Of a DNA stretch of 29,384 bases, positions 1 to 8,467 are shown piece after piece. The notes beneath the pieces were generated by a model. That model worked only from the letters and a program-made list of their open reading frames with translations, made no database searches and was not told the DNA's origin. The DNA is from CAVTWD01 sp963738325 (GTDB lineage Bacteria > Actinomycetota > Acidimicrobiia > Acidimicrobiales > Ilumatobacteraceae). Position 1 is the stretch's first letter. Each line of letters starts with the position of its first letter. Location: positions 1 through 29,384 of the forward strand of contig CAVTWD010000016.1 of the NCBI GenBank assembly GCA_963738325.1, given 5' to 3'. The translations under genes and the position numbers were made by a program.

Positions 1-126
1 CACAGGCCAGCCCAAGGCTCTCACCTCGTTCTCACTCGGGTCCAACTCGGTCCACGAGCTTGTCTTGCCCCGAGGGTTCAGGGTGTGGTCGACACGCCCA
101 CGCCTCGCGTCGGAAAGGAACCTCCC

Positions 127-486
127 TTGTTGAAGAACCGCATGGCCGTCGTCGGCCTCCTTGGTGGCCTCGTCATCGGCGGGATCGTCGGCGTCGCGTT
201 GGGCGTGCCGGCCGTCTCGGGCGCGCAGAGCACGCCGTCCACGCCGGGCACCACCCTCGCCCCGTCGTCGCCGGCGGCCGGGAAGCCAACCTCCAACGAG
301 GACCCGACGCACGAGAAGTCGGAGAGTGCCGCTCGGGAAGCGGAGGAGGCCACCGGACACTTCGGCGGGCGCCATCACGGCTCCAACGAGGACACAACCC
401 ACGAGAAGTCGGAAAGCGCCGCTCGGGAGGCCGCCGAGAACGCGGCCGCCTCCTCAAGCCCGACCGCGCCGGCCAATGGTGGCTGA
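127..486 (+). CDS. small secreted or membrane-anchored protein with a duplicated SNED/HEKSES repeat
   Basis: About 119 residues. The N-terminus has Lys/Arg followed by a long Gly/Val/Leu-rich hydrophobic stretch ending in VPAVSGAQS, which reads as a signal peptide or single anchor. A Pro/Ser/Thr-rich linker follows, then two copies of a charged motif (SNEDPTHEKSESAAREAE and SNEDTTHEKSESAAREAA) separated by a His/Gly-rich spacer, and an Ala/Ser/Pro tail. The frame is open from a GTG at 85, but GGAAAGGAA at 112-120 sits about 7 bases before TTG 127 (TTG 130 is also possible), so I place the start there. The signal-like segment puts the repeats outside the membrane. Similar SNED..HE repeats occur in small actinobacterial exported proteins of unknown role; I do not assign a function. 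Confidence 0.6.
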   Translation: MLKNRMAVVGLLGGLVIGGIVGVALGVPAVSGAQSTPSTPGTTLAPSSPAAGKPTSNEDPTHEKSESAAREAEEATGHFGGRHHGSNEDTTHEKSESAAREAAENAAASSSPTAPANGG

Positions 487-513
487 GCACCTGGGCCGGT
501 CTCGCCGTCGGCG

Positions 514-718
514 CTGAGTCGAGCCCGGCCGGTGGTCCATGTGGCCGCGGTCGAGTTCACCGACTCCGCCGGCGATGTCGCTGTCCTTCCGACCTCGCCG
601 AGCTGCAAGATCGACGTCGAGTCGCCTGGTCATTGCCAACCCGACGGAAATGGTGTGGCGCGTCCTGGCCGTCGTCAACGCCCTCGACGAGGTCCTCGTC
701 GAGGGACCCCCCAAATAA
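514..718 (+). pseudogene. STAS-domain (anti-sigma factor antagonist-like) remnant
   Basis: Two pieces in different frames resemble an STAS domain. One frame reads PVVHVAAVEFTDSAG, like the conserved strand and phospho-Ser loop (V.DL..V.FIDSSG). Another frame, from about 620, reads LVIANPTEMVWRVLAVVNALDEVLVEGPPK and stops at TAA 716-718, like the STAS C-terminus (LVLANPSE.VRRVL.VTGLDEVL). The pieces do not join without a frameshift, the middle is shorter than a normal STAS domain, and the first strands are missing. STAS proteins normally bind anti-sigma factors in partner-switch pathways; this copy is probably dead. The second piece alone can be read as a 47-residue ORF from ATG 575. Confidence 0.45.
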
Positions 719-723
719 CTGAC

Positions 724-753
724 GGGCCCGTCGTTCCAACGCCAGGCGGGCCC
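724..753 (+). terminator. GC-rich hairpin after the STAS remnant
   Basis: GGGCCCG (724-730) pairs perfectly with CGGGCCC (747-753) across a 16-base loop, starting 5 bases after the STAS stop codon. There is no long T tract, only TTGG, as is common in high-GC actinobacteria. It could end transcription from the genes on its left. Confidence 0.4.
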
Positions 754-769
754 TTGGTGAAACCTCGAG

Positions 770-1210
770 GTGATCTCGGTTAGCCGACGGTTGGCTCTCG
801 CGTTCGCCTGTTTGGATTCGGTGGTGTCACGGCGCGGGTCCGGTGGCCAAGACGCTGGCGATGACTCCCCCTTGAGCCCGAAACATCGAGTGGAGTCGCC
901 TCCGGATCGAGATCGACCGGGACGTAAGGGAGCGTTGCGACGCGGCAGGCTCCTCTCCGGGGTCGCCGTGATGGTTACCGCGGTCGGCACGTCGTACGCG
1001 ATCTATGGGTTCATCCGTGTCGTGATGTACCACGATGTCGCCGCCTGGGTCATGATCGTGCTGGGCACGCTCGGCGCAATGAGCGGGCTCGGGGCCTTAC
1101 GCGACTCGATGCCGCGCCTCGACGTCTGGCTCGCGCGCTGGGGCTCGCGAGTGGCCTTGCTCGCCGCCGTTCTGGGCGTGGCCGCGCTCGTGGGGACCAT
1201 CTCTCGGTGA
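770..1210 (+). CDS. small integral membrane protein, unknown function
   Basis: The C-terminal two-thirds contains three hydrophobic segments (GVAVMVTAVGTSYAIYGFI, AAWVMIVLGTLGAMSGLGAL, VALLAAVLGVAALVGTI) joined by short loops, one holding SMPRLDVWLARWGSR. The first ~55 residues are hydrophilic and rich in Arg, Asp and Pro, so the true start may be internal (for example GTG near 890); no start has a convincing ribosome site. I do not recognise a family. The next gene on the same strand also encodes a membrane protein but lies about 200 bases away, so an operon is uncertain. Confidence 0.5.
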   Translation: MISVSRRLALAFACLDSVVSRRGSGGQDAGDDSPLSPKHRVESPPDRDRPGRKGALRRGRLLSGVAVMVTAVGTSYAIYGFIRVVMYHDVAAWVMIVLGTLGAMSGLGALRDSMPRLDVWLARWGSRVALLAAVLGVAALVGTISR

Positions 1211-1408
1211 CGCCAGCCGCCGCCCTGAGCAGCTTTGACTGGCCAGGGGCGGCGACCGCGATTCGACCCGCACCGGCCAGGTGCATCCCCGCCACGTCCA
1301 GCGGGTCCGTAAGTTCGGAGTCACCGGCCCGCCGTGGGTGAGACCCGGGGCGGATGGTCAGTCGAGTCGTCCGGCTGACGCCCGCTGCGCCGGCGCAGGA
1401 GACACACT

Positions 1409-2230
1409 TTGGCGATGGCGGATCAAGCGGTGGTTCAGGCGGTACGGGCCCGCGGGGCGCTCCGGGTGCCGGAGCTCACCGTCTACTTCTGGGTCATCAA
1501 GGGCCTGTCAACGGCACTCGGAGAGTCCACCTCGGACTATCTCGTCCATGCGATCGTCCCGGAGGTCGCGGTACTGCTGGGCTTCGCCGGCTTCGTGGTC
1601 GCGCTCGCCCTTCAGTTCCACATGCGACGCTACCGTGCGTTGACCTACTGGTTCGCGGTGGTCATGGTTGGCATTTTCGGGACGATGGCCGCGGACGTCC
1701 TCCACGTCGGGTTCCACGTCCCCTACGTCGCGTCGACCGTCCTGTACGGCTTCGTGCTCGCCGCGGTGTTCGTCACGTGGCAGCGCTACGAGGGGACCCT
1801 TTCGGTTCATAGCATCGACACGCCTCGCCGGGAGGCGTTCTACTGGGCCGCGGTCGTTTCGACGTTCGCGTTGGGCACCGCCGTCGGCGACGTGACAGCG
1901 ATAACGCTCAACCTGGGCTACTTCGGGTCCCTGGTGTTGTTCTCAGCCCTCGTCCTCATCCCCGCCGTTGGCTACTGGCGGTTCAGCCTGAACCCGATCC
2001 TCGCGTTCTGGTCCGCCTACGTCCTCACCCGCCCAATAGGGGCGTCCTTCGCTGACTGGCTCGGCAAGCCGACCCAGTCCGGGGGTCTCGGGCTTGGCAG
2101 TGGACCAGTGAGCGTCGCCTTGGCCACGACGATCGCCGTCCTGGTCGCCTACCTCGCGGTCACCGGCAAGGACATCCAACACGTCGAAGCCGACCGCCAG
2201 CACGGTGTGAGCTACCCCTCGAACTTCTGA
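1409..2230 (+). CDS. COG4705-like multi-pass membrane protein
   Basis: A 273-residue protein with about seven hydrophobic helices. The motif order VPELTVYFWVIKGL.TALGES, a central FYWAAVVSTFALGTAVGD, LNPILAFWSAYVLTRPIGASFADWL and GGLGLGSG matches my memory of the COG4705 family of conserved membrane-anchored proteins, whose role is not established. Two internally similar halves (YFWVIK...GES; FYWA...GTAVGD) are visible. TTG 1409 is chosen because AGGAGA at 1397-1402 lies 6 bases upstream; ATG 1415 is the alternative. The frame is intact and about the usual length, one of few undamaged non-IS genes in this half of the window. Confidence 0.75.
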   Translation: MAMADQAVVQAVRARGALRVPELTVYFWVIKGLSTALGESTSDYLVHAIVPEVAVLLGFAGFVVALALQFHMRRYRALTYWFAVVMVGIFGTMAADVLHVGFHVPYVASTVLYGFVLAAVFVTWQRYEGTLSVHSIDTPRREAFYWAAVVSTFALGTAVGDVTAITLNLGYFGSLVLFSALVLIPAVGYWRFSLNPILAFWSAYVLTRPIGASFADWLGKPTQSGGLGLGSGPVSVALATTIAVLVAYLAVTGKDIQHVEADRQHGVSYPSNF

Positions 2231-2391
2231 GGGGCCGAAGGCTTCACATCGTGACGAGCCCTATCAGACAGCCTGCACGACGCTGCGCCGTACCCCGACT
2301 GATCCCCAGCGCGCCGTCGGAGACAGGACGATCGGCGCCTCCACCGCTGCCGAGGCGATGCCCGTAGGGTCCGAGAAGTCGTCCGTGCTGG
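2231..2391. other. short intergenic stretch
   Basis: About 160 bases between the COG4705-like gene and the end of the decayed transposase. It probably contains one end of that insertion sequence. I see no gene, RNA or strong hairpin. Confidence 0.3.
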
Positions 2392-3486
2392 TCACACGGC
2401 TTTGCCGTACTCGTTGATCAACCCGCCGAGGATGCCGTGTCGTCGGATGCTATCGACCGGTGTTGGTGACCGCTGAGCCGTGTCGGTCGCTTCGGGCGCC
2501 GCGAGCTTCAGGCGGCGATGGGGCCGATGCTCGTTGTAGTGCCTGACATAAGCGCACCAGCACCCGCTCGAGATGGCGGTCGTTGAGGATCAGCAGCCGG
2601 TCGGTGCACTCGGCCCGCACGGTCCGGACCCAGCGCTCGGCGATCGCATTCGCATTGGGTGCCCGCACCGGGATGCGCACGATCGTCGCCCCGTCCGCCG
2701 CCCACACGGCGTCGAAGGCCGGACCGAACTTGGCGTCACGGTCGCGCACCACGTACCTGACCGCGATCCCAGCGTCGGCGAGCACACCCGAAACGTTGCG
2801 GGCCCGCTGCGTCACCCACGGCCAAGCACGGGTGCTCGGTGACGCCGGAGATCCACACGCGGCGCGTGTCGTGATGGATGAAGAACAGGACGTACAGGCG
2901 GCGGAGGCTGATCGTGTCCACGGCGAAGAAATCGCAGGCCACCATGCCCGCTGCTTGCTGACGCAAGAACTGGCGCCACGTCGGCGACGCTCGCCGCGGT
3001 GCCGGGTTGATCCCATGAGCCCGGAGGACCTTGGCGATCGTGCTCGCCGCGACCCGATGACCGAGGCCGACCAGCTCCCCCCGGATCCGCTGATAGCCCC
3101 ACGTTGGGTTCTCCGACGCGATACGCACGATCAGCCGTTGCAGCTGGGCGGGGAGCGGTGGCCGACCCTTGCGGGCGAACGTCCAGCGCGACCGACGAGC
3201 CTGCGGTGCCAGCCCAACAAGGTCTCCGGACGGACCATGAACACCGGCCCCACCGTGCCCGCGGCACAAGCCGGCTGAGCGTCGCCAACCAGGCCCGGTC
3301 GGCCGGCTCCAACCGCGGCCGGGGATGTTGGCGGCGCAGCACCTCCAGCTCGTGGCGCAGGACCAGGATCTCGACCTCCTTGGCGTCGCCACTACGGAAC
3401 ATCAACACGATCAGCGCAAGGACGCGACGGACCGCCAGATAGACGAACGACCACAACACCCGACGAACTCCATCACACGTCGACAC
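2392..3486 (-). pseudogene. decayed integrase-core (rve) transposase
   Basis: Read on the minus strand, the pieces rebuild one transposase of about 360 residues related to the intact one at 18193-19239. The N-terminal part (EVEILVLRHELEVLRRQ, LEPADRAWLATLSRLVPR) is in one frame. A second frame holds ENPTWGYQRIRGELVGLG and the first catalytic-Asp region (ACDFFAVDTISLRRLYVLFF). A third frame holds VRDRDAKFGPAFDAV and NAIAERWVRTVRAE with the second Asp and the Glu. A fourth reads RHYNEHRPHRRL and ends LINEYGKAV at stop 2392-2394, matching LINEYRHAA of the intact copy. There are frame changes near 3260 and 2820 and a one-T insertion near 2550. All three DDE positions survive, but the gene cannot be translated through. 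Confidence 0.8.
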
Positions 3487-3567
3487 CGGAACCCGGCACG
3501 GTAGCCGCCACCCCGACCGACGCGAACGCCCAGGTCACAGGGCCCGCCGGGTTCTCGGACCCTACGC

Positions 3568-4164
3568 GATCTGCTGCGCGACCTGAAACGCCGCGGGATG
3601 CGGGCCCCAACGGTCGCGGTGGGTGACGGCGCGCTGGCTTCTGGGCGGCGCTGCGCGACCTGTGGCCCCAGACCCGTGAGCAACGCGACTGGGTCCACAA
3701 CGTCGCCAACACCTCGACGCCTTGCCCAAGTCGGTGCAGCCGACGGCGAAGAAGATGCTGGGCGAGATCCGCGACGCCGAAGACCGCGACCACGCCCTGG
3801 CCGCCGCCAAACGGTTCGACGCCGAGTTCCGAGCGAAGCGGCCCAAGGCGGCCGACAAGATCTCCAACGATCTCGACCGGTTGTTGACGTTCTACGACTT
3901 CCCCGCCGAGCACTGGCTGCATTTGAAGACCTCGAACCCGATCGAGTCGACGTTCTCCACCGTCCGGTTGCGCACCTAGGTGACCAAGGGTCCCGGCTCG
4001 AGAGCAGCCGGCCTGGCCATGGCGTTCAAGCTCATCGAGTCCGCGCAGGATCGCTGGCGAGCCGTCAACGGACCCCACCTTGTCGCCCTCGTACGGGCCG
4101 GCGCCACGTTCCGGAAGGGGTGCTCATCGAGAACGACCCGCAGAACCGGGAGGTCGCCGCGTAA
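3568..4164 (+). pseudogene. IS256-family transposase, 3' remnant
   Basis: The C-terminal half of a mutator-type transposase is readable across frames: LLRDLKRRGMRAPTVAVGDGA, then (after a lost G) FWAALRDLWPQTREQRDWVH, then (after a lost C) LPKSVQPTAKKMLGEIRDAEDRDHALAA...DFPAEHWLHLKTSNPIESTFSTVRLRT. There TAG at 3977-3979 replaces the expected Lys/Arg codon before VTKGPGSRAAGLAMAFKLIESAQ. A further lost base precedes the last residues, ending REVAA at 4164. The catalytic Glu region (NPIEST) is present; the N-terminal half with the first Asp is missing, presumably lost when the integrase-type element inserted on its left. At least three frameshifts and one nonsense codon: dead. Confidence 0.8.
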
Positions 4165-4278
4165 CCAGCGAAACCCTGTCCACAACTGGGGTGAAATGCG
4201 TTCCACCTCCAACGGCGCGAGGGCGCGCACCGGGTCGGGTGTCCGCCCGACATCAACCTGGGCCGCTCTGGTTGGGAC

Positions 4279-5511
4279 TCAGGCGGCGGTGAGGGCGACG
4301 CTGTAGCCGAGGTGCTCGAGTCGGGTGACGAGGCGAGCACGCTCACGGTCGGGGTCTCGTCGCTGCTCGTAGTAGTTGTTCCCGAGGTCGTGGAAGGTCT
4401 CACCGGTGCTGAGCAGATGCCAGATCACGTCGAGCAGGCTGTGGGCGACGGCGACGGCGGCCTTGTTCGGGCCGCGGCGACGCATGACCTGTTGGTACTG
4501 GGCGGAGAAGTACGACCTCTTCGTTCGAGCCGCAGCGCGAGCGGCCTCGATCAGGGTTCGTCGCAGCCACACATTGCCGTGAGTGGTGGGTGCCCCTCGG
4601 CGCCTGCCGGCCGACTCCCGGTTGCCGGGACACAGCCCGGCCCACGAGGCGAGCTGACCTGGGGTCGGGAATCGACTCATGTCCGTTCCGGTCTCGGCGA
4701 CGATTACCTCGATGCTGATCCGGTCGAGCCCGGGGACCGCCGACAGGAGTTCCAACGCACCGGCGAACGGCTGCATCCGTTCGGCGACATGATCATTGAG
4801 CGTCGCGAGGGAGGCGCCGAGGAAGTCGATATGGTCCAAGATGCGGCGGGTGACTATGGCGTGATGATGATCCCCGAAGTGGCCGTTCAAAGCTTCGGTC
4901 AGCTCGGGGATCTTCGGGCGCAGCTTTCCTTTCGCCAACTCGGCGAGGCGGGTGCCGTCACGCTCGCCGCTGATCAACGCTTCGACCACGGCACGCCCTG
5001 ATTGGGTCAACACCTTCGACGCGACCGAGGTCAACTTGATGCCGGCGTCCTGCAGCGCCTTCTCCAGACGCTGGATCTCCGCGGCGCGAGCGTCGATCTG
5101 GGTCTTGCGGAACCTCGTCAACTCCCGCAGCTCCCGGATCGGGCGGGGCGGCACAAAGCTCGGTCGCACCATGCCGTGCGCAGCCACATCGGCCAGCCAC
5201 TCGGCGTCGGACACGTCCGTCTTGCGGCCGGGCACGTTCTTGACGTGGTGCGCGTTGCACAACCACACCGTGAACCGGTCCTCGAGGGCGTAGAAGACAG
5301 GCCGCCAATACACCCCGGTCGCCTCCATCGCCACCAACGACACGGCGGCCGCATCCAGCCAGGCGCCCATCCGTTCCAGCTCACGCGTCGTGGTCCCGAA
5401 TCGATCCCGGGTGACCACGACCCCTCGACGAACTCCCGGCAGTCGCGTGCATGCCGTGACGCTGTCCCGATGCACATCCAGTCCGGCCACACGCTCATGG
5501 ATCTGCTCCAT
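4279..5511 (-). CDS. IS110-family transposase (DEDD recombinase), intact
   Basis: 410 residues, full length for IS110. The N-terminal RuvC-like DEDD domain shows GLDVHRDSVTACTR (first Asp), VAMEATGVYWRPVFYALED (Glu) and GRKTDVSDAEWLADV (Asp pair). After a helical middle (LTRFRKTQIDARAAEIQRLE), the Transposase_20 domain shows LLSAVPGLDRISIEVIVAE and FPTPGQLASWAGLCPGNRES, where the presumed nucleophilic Ser lies. ATG 5511 is supported by AGGAGGAG a few bases upstream. IS110 recombinases are guided by a bridge RNA usually encoded in the non-coding end before the gene, here about 5512-5700, which I could not fold by eye. This copy is clearly different from the IS110 trio at the right end of the window. 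Confidence 0.9.
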   Translation of the reverse strand: MEQIHERVAGLDVHRDSVTACTRLPGVRRGVVVTRDRFGTTTRELERMGAWLDAAAVSLVAMEATGVYWRPVFYALEDRFTVWLCNAHHVKNVPGRKTDVSDAEWLADVAAHGMVRPSFVPPRPIRELRELTRFRKTQIDARAAEIQRLEKALQDAGIKLTSVASKVLTQSGRAVVEALISGERDGTRLAELAKGKLRPKIPELTEALNGHFGDHHHAIVTRRILDHIDFLGASLATLNDHVAERMQPFAGALELLSAVPGLDRISIEVIVAETGTDMSRFPTPGQLASWAGLCPGNRESAGRRRGAPTTHGNVWLRRTLIEAARAAARTKRSYFSAQYQQVMRRRGPNKAAVAVAHSLLDVIWHLLSTGETFHDLGNNYYEQRRDPDRERARLVTRLEHLGYSVALTAA

Positions 5512-6286
5512 CGGCTCCTCCTGTCCGGTTCAGCGTGAGCCGCCGGGGAGGGACCGGGACGAAACCGAATCTGGGGTTCGTGCTCGCAGCAACAATCCAA
5601 GGTCCCGAGGCCCAGCACCAGACTCTTGACGGGCTCGGCAGGATCCGCACCAGTTTGTAGACGGCGACCGCGCCCGGCGGCCCCCTCAGCATTTCATCCC
5701 ACCACGGTGACCCGCCCGGCCATGCCGACTCTTGACCATTCCTCCGCCCGTGAGTTCGACTGCCGCTGGCGCACAGTGGACGCCGAGACGCCTCTGCCCC
5801 TCGTCGAGGATCCCAACAGCAACGGTCAGGTAAGGGCGCTCGGGTAGATGTGACGGTCTTCTACCGGCAAGGAACCGTGGCAGTCCAAGGCAGTGGCGCA
5901 CATCGATCGTCGACGTCGGCGCGGTGCCAACCCAGTTGGTCGAGGTTGTCGCTGGCGGCAACCGAGTCGGCCAGAGTCGGTAGTTCGAGGCTCGTTCCGA
6001 CTGTCGCGACCTGCGAACTACGACTCAGTTGATGCCGGGGTGCCGATGGTCCCAACGCCGGCCCCGGATGAGCTGCGAGTCGTGACGTCGAGCATGGGTC
6101 TTGAGCCAGCGTCGCTCGCGGGATCGAGTGTCTGGCCGACACCCCGCCTACGAAGCCGAACCGGGCCACGGCGCGCCGGCCGGGTGGTGGGGGCGCGTTC
6201 GGCCCAGGCGACCGCCAGCCCCTCACCCGCCAGGAGCGGGAGCAACGCGGGTCCGGTAGTGCTGTCGTGCGCGGAGCAGGGCCCTG
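5512..6286. other. non-coding stretch; probable IS110 left end plus unrecognised DNA
   Basis: The first ~180 bases next to the IS110 start codon are likely the element's non-coding end. Beyond that, open frames exist on both strands but none has a recognisable motif, a good ribosome site and consistent composition together. I see no RNA gene. This may be debris of older genes. Confidence 0.35.
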
Positions 6287-6949
6287 CTACACGAGCTCGG
6301 CTGGAGGCCAGCCGAGAACGTCGCGCAGCGCGGCGCGGCAGGTAGCGACGTCCGTGGACGGCTTCGCGTCGGTAGGAATGTTGTACGGGCCGAGTCCTAT
6401 CCCCTCGATGGATTCGATCATCGACAGGAGCGTCGTCGTCCTGCCGTCGGGGTGGACCATCGCGAGGGGTTGGCGCATGTCGGGGCTCAACAGCTCATGG
6501 AAGGCCCGTAGCTGGCCGGTGAGGACCAGCAGTGCCTCGTCCATCGGCCAGCAGCCGGGATGCTCGTCGCTGCGGATCGCAGCGTGAGCGACCGCACCGC
6601 TCGCCGTGTCGTAGAAGGTCCGCAGCGCCACTGCGGTCACCTCTGGCGGAGACCAGTTCTCTCGCAGGCTCGGATCGAACCACGACGGGCGCACGTCACC
6701 CTGGGCATCCCTTGGGCGCACTCTTCCCTTCGGCACGTTGCTCTCGGCCAGCACGAACCCGACCAGCGCCCGCAGGATGATGAGGCCCGATTCGGTGAGC
6801 GCATTCGTGACCGTCAGCCGAACCCATCCAGCCCAGCTGCGCGGCCACGGCTGCTCGTCCCAGAGCGCAGCCGTCGTCGCCAGCTGAGCGAGGCGGTAGG
6901 TCAAAGCCTCGCCACCCCGGACGGGATTCGGCGACTCGGCCGGGGTCAC
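6287..6949 (-). CDS. hypothetical protein, 220 residues
   Basis: The minus-strand frame is open to 7096, but the part before GTG 6949 is Arg/Ser/Gly-rich and unlike protein, so I take VTPAESPNPVRGGEALTYRLAQLATTAALWDEQ as the beginning; the ribosome site is weak. Features: a Trp-rich segment (DEQPWPRSWAGWVRLTV), a hydrophobic stretch (ESGLIILRALVGFVLAES), RPSWFDPSLRENW, a long Ala-rich part that is probably helical (VTAVALRTFYDTASGAVAHAAIR) and a C-terminus CRAALRDVLGWPPAELV. No signal peptide is evident, so it is probably cytoplasmic. I do not recognise the family. Confidence 0.5.
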   Translation of the reverse strand: MTPAESPNPVRGGEALTYRLAQLATTAALWDEQPWPRSWAGWVRLTVTNALTESGLIILRALVGFVLAESNVPKGRVRPRDAQGDVRPSWFDPSLRENWSPPEVTAVALRTFYDTASGAVAHAAIRSDEHPGCWPMDEALLVLTGQLRAFHELLSPDMRQPLAMVHPDGRTTTLLSMIESIEGIGLGPYNIPTDAKPSTDVATCRAALRDVLGWPPAELV

Positions 6950-7047
6950 CCCTCGATTCTGCCAGGGCCCACTCCCTCCCGAGCACGCCATCCGCCTGGC
7001 TGGGATCGCAGCCCGCCCGAACCGACCGCGCGATGCTTTCGTCCGGT

Positions 7048-7730
7048 CCGACACTACGTCTACAACGGCGCCCGGGGCCGACCGTCGGTCGGTCAAGCCT
7101 TCCAGGGCCTGGCGGGCAACCTCGAGTCAGTCGTGAACAGCCCGTCGGCCGGCGCCACACAGTTCGTGGCTGACTGGTACGTGGTCTACGACACGAGTGC
7201 CAGACGGTGCGCGGCCGTCCCAACGAACAACTTCGTGCAGATCGGGTGGGCGCAGAGCAGCTTCGCCGACCCGAGCGCGCCAAGGGTCTTCGAGCACGAC
7301 ACCGTCAGGCGCGGCGTGGCAGTTCTTCGGCCAGGACCCGATCACCCCGGGCACGACGGCGAGCTACGCCATCACGAACTCGGGAACACCTGGGTGGCGT
7401 GGCTCTGGTGGAACAACGCGTGGAACCACTCAGCGAGCCCCACGATGCCGTGGACGAGCGCGCCGAACATCGCCCAGGAGAACGAGGTCTACAACGGCAG
7501 CGGCCCAGCCGCCGGCCCGTCGGTGGCCGTTCACACGAAAACGGCCACCGAGGTCGACCGCAACGGTGTCTGGGTGAGCTGGGATCGAAGCATCAACGGG
7601 CGCTGTCAGCAACGATCTGACCAGCGCGAGCCAGGACCAGCAGTTCTGTGTGTCATGGCCGCCCTGGCACACCTGGACCGTGTCGAGTAGGCCCCCACTG
7701 GCGGCGTGCCCGCCGAACCTGACCCTATGA
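7048..7730 (+). pseudogene. 5'-truncated Trp-rich (probably secreted) protein, frameshifted
   Basis: Three frames must be combined. HYVYNGARG...FVADWYVVYDTSARRCAAVPTNNFVQIGWAQSS lies in one frame to about 7305. AWQFFGQDPITPGTTASYAITNSG lies in a second. NTWVAWLWWNNAWN...ENEVYNGSG...VWVSWDRSING follows back in the first. A third frame then reads SNDLTSASQDQQFCVSWPPWHTWTV and stops at TGA 7728-7730. The high Trp/Tyr/Asn content and apparent beta-strand pattern suggest an exported beta-rich domain, but no start codon or signal peptide is present. The 5' end lies against the start of the divergent hypothetical gene. Function unknown. Confidence 0.5.
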
Positions 7731-7859
7731 CGCCCGACGTCCTTCATCGGACGCCGACCCGGACGACCGCATAGTGAGATCGCACCAAACGAATCGGGCC
7801 GCACGCGTCTGTCTGGCCGCCCTGCTCTCGTTGAGGATCGTCCCATGAGGACTGCGTTC

Positions 7860-7910
7860 GGCCGAGGGAACCGGCCCGGCGAGCATCGGTGCTCGCCCCG
7901 ACCCTCGGCC
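7860..7910 (+). promoter_or_regulatory. nested perfect hairpin, terminator or 5' leader structure
   Basis: The outer arms GGCCGAGGG (7860-7868) and CCCTCGGCC (7902-7910) pair over 9 bp. Inside, GGCGAGCA (7878-7885) and TGCTCGCC (7890-7897) pair over 8 bp around a TCGG tetraloop. Seventeen perfect pairs in 51 bases is well beyond what the local GC content explains. It lies between the broken Trp-rich gene and the ORF starting at 7949, so it may be a terminator for the first or a leader element for the second. Confidence 0.45.
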
Positions 7911-7948
7911 GGCGCGCTCCGAGTGGGCAGGCATCAGGAGGGGGAGTG

Positions 7949-8116
7949 ATGGCACCGACGGTCATCGACGAGTTGCGACTCGAGCACCTGTGGGTGCTGG
8001 ACCTGATCACGGACGGGTACGCCGTCACCTACCCCCGCGGGCTGCGTGGCCCGGGGGCGGCAGTGGCGTTGGTGTACGAGCGCCCCGCGCTCTGCGCCGC
8101 GCACTGGGACCGCTGA
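7949..8116 (+). CDS. hypothetical 55-residue protein
   Basis: ATG 7949 is preceded directly by a strong purine-rich ribosome site (AGGAGGGGGA, 7937-7946). The ORF reads MAPTVIDELRLEHLWVLDLI, then a Gly/Pro-rich middle and ends ALCAAHWDR. Third codon positions are overwhelmingly G or C, as in the real genes here. The N-terminal half is probably one helix; the rest has no recognisable motif. It sits 38 bases downstream of the nested hairpin, which could regulate it. A minus-strand frame (8029-8298) overlaps it, also with high GC3, so strand choice rests mainly on the ribosome site. Confidence 0.45.
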   Translation: MAPTVIDELRLEHLWVLDLITDGYAVTYPRGLRGPGAAVALVYERPALCAAHWDR

Positions 8117-8467
8117 CGCCGCGTCTCCGACCCGTGCGCGGTGAAGGTGACCGGGACGAGGGTGTCGGGAACCGCGGCTTGGCCGGCGTTCACCAAGAGG
8201 CTGGGGGCCCCGGGCTCGTGAGTGGCCGAGGACCCAGCCACGCCAAGTCGGAGGCGCGGGACACGGACGATCGGGCTGCGTTGTGCGGCGTGGCCCATCC
8301 ACGGGTCGCCGCCGTGGCCGATCTAGGGAGGTGTTGACGGCGGGATTGGGTTCACGGTCCGGCCAGCTGTCGGAACCCTCCGACGACAGCTTGTCGGACC
8401 GTCCTCCAACTCGTTGGTCGTCACTCGCCATGGGGAGTGAAAACGGTCGGTGAGCCGCAAGCGGTGG
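8117..8467. other. no gene recognised
   Basis: A minus-strand frame (from ATG 8298) reads through part of this stretch with good third-position GC (LLVNAGQAAVPDTLVPVTFTA) but has no ribosome site or known motif, so I leave it uncalled. No RNA gene or strong hairpin seen. Confidence 0.3.

Noticed and set aside
4279..5511. same IS110 as the right-hand array
   Set aside because: Motifs are shared at family level only; the sequences diverge throughout (for example LDVHRDSVTACTR vs VDIGKDEVVACVR).
6560..7690. 376-residue plus-strand open frame
   Set aside because: Its first ~160 residues are antisense to the hypothetical gene at 6287-6949 and Arg/Pro-rich. Only the part after about 7048 is protein-like, and that part is itself frameshifted.
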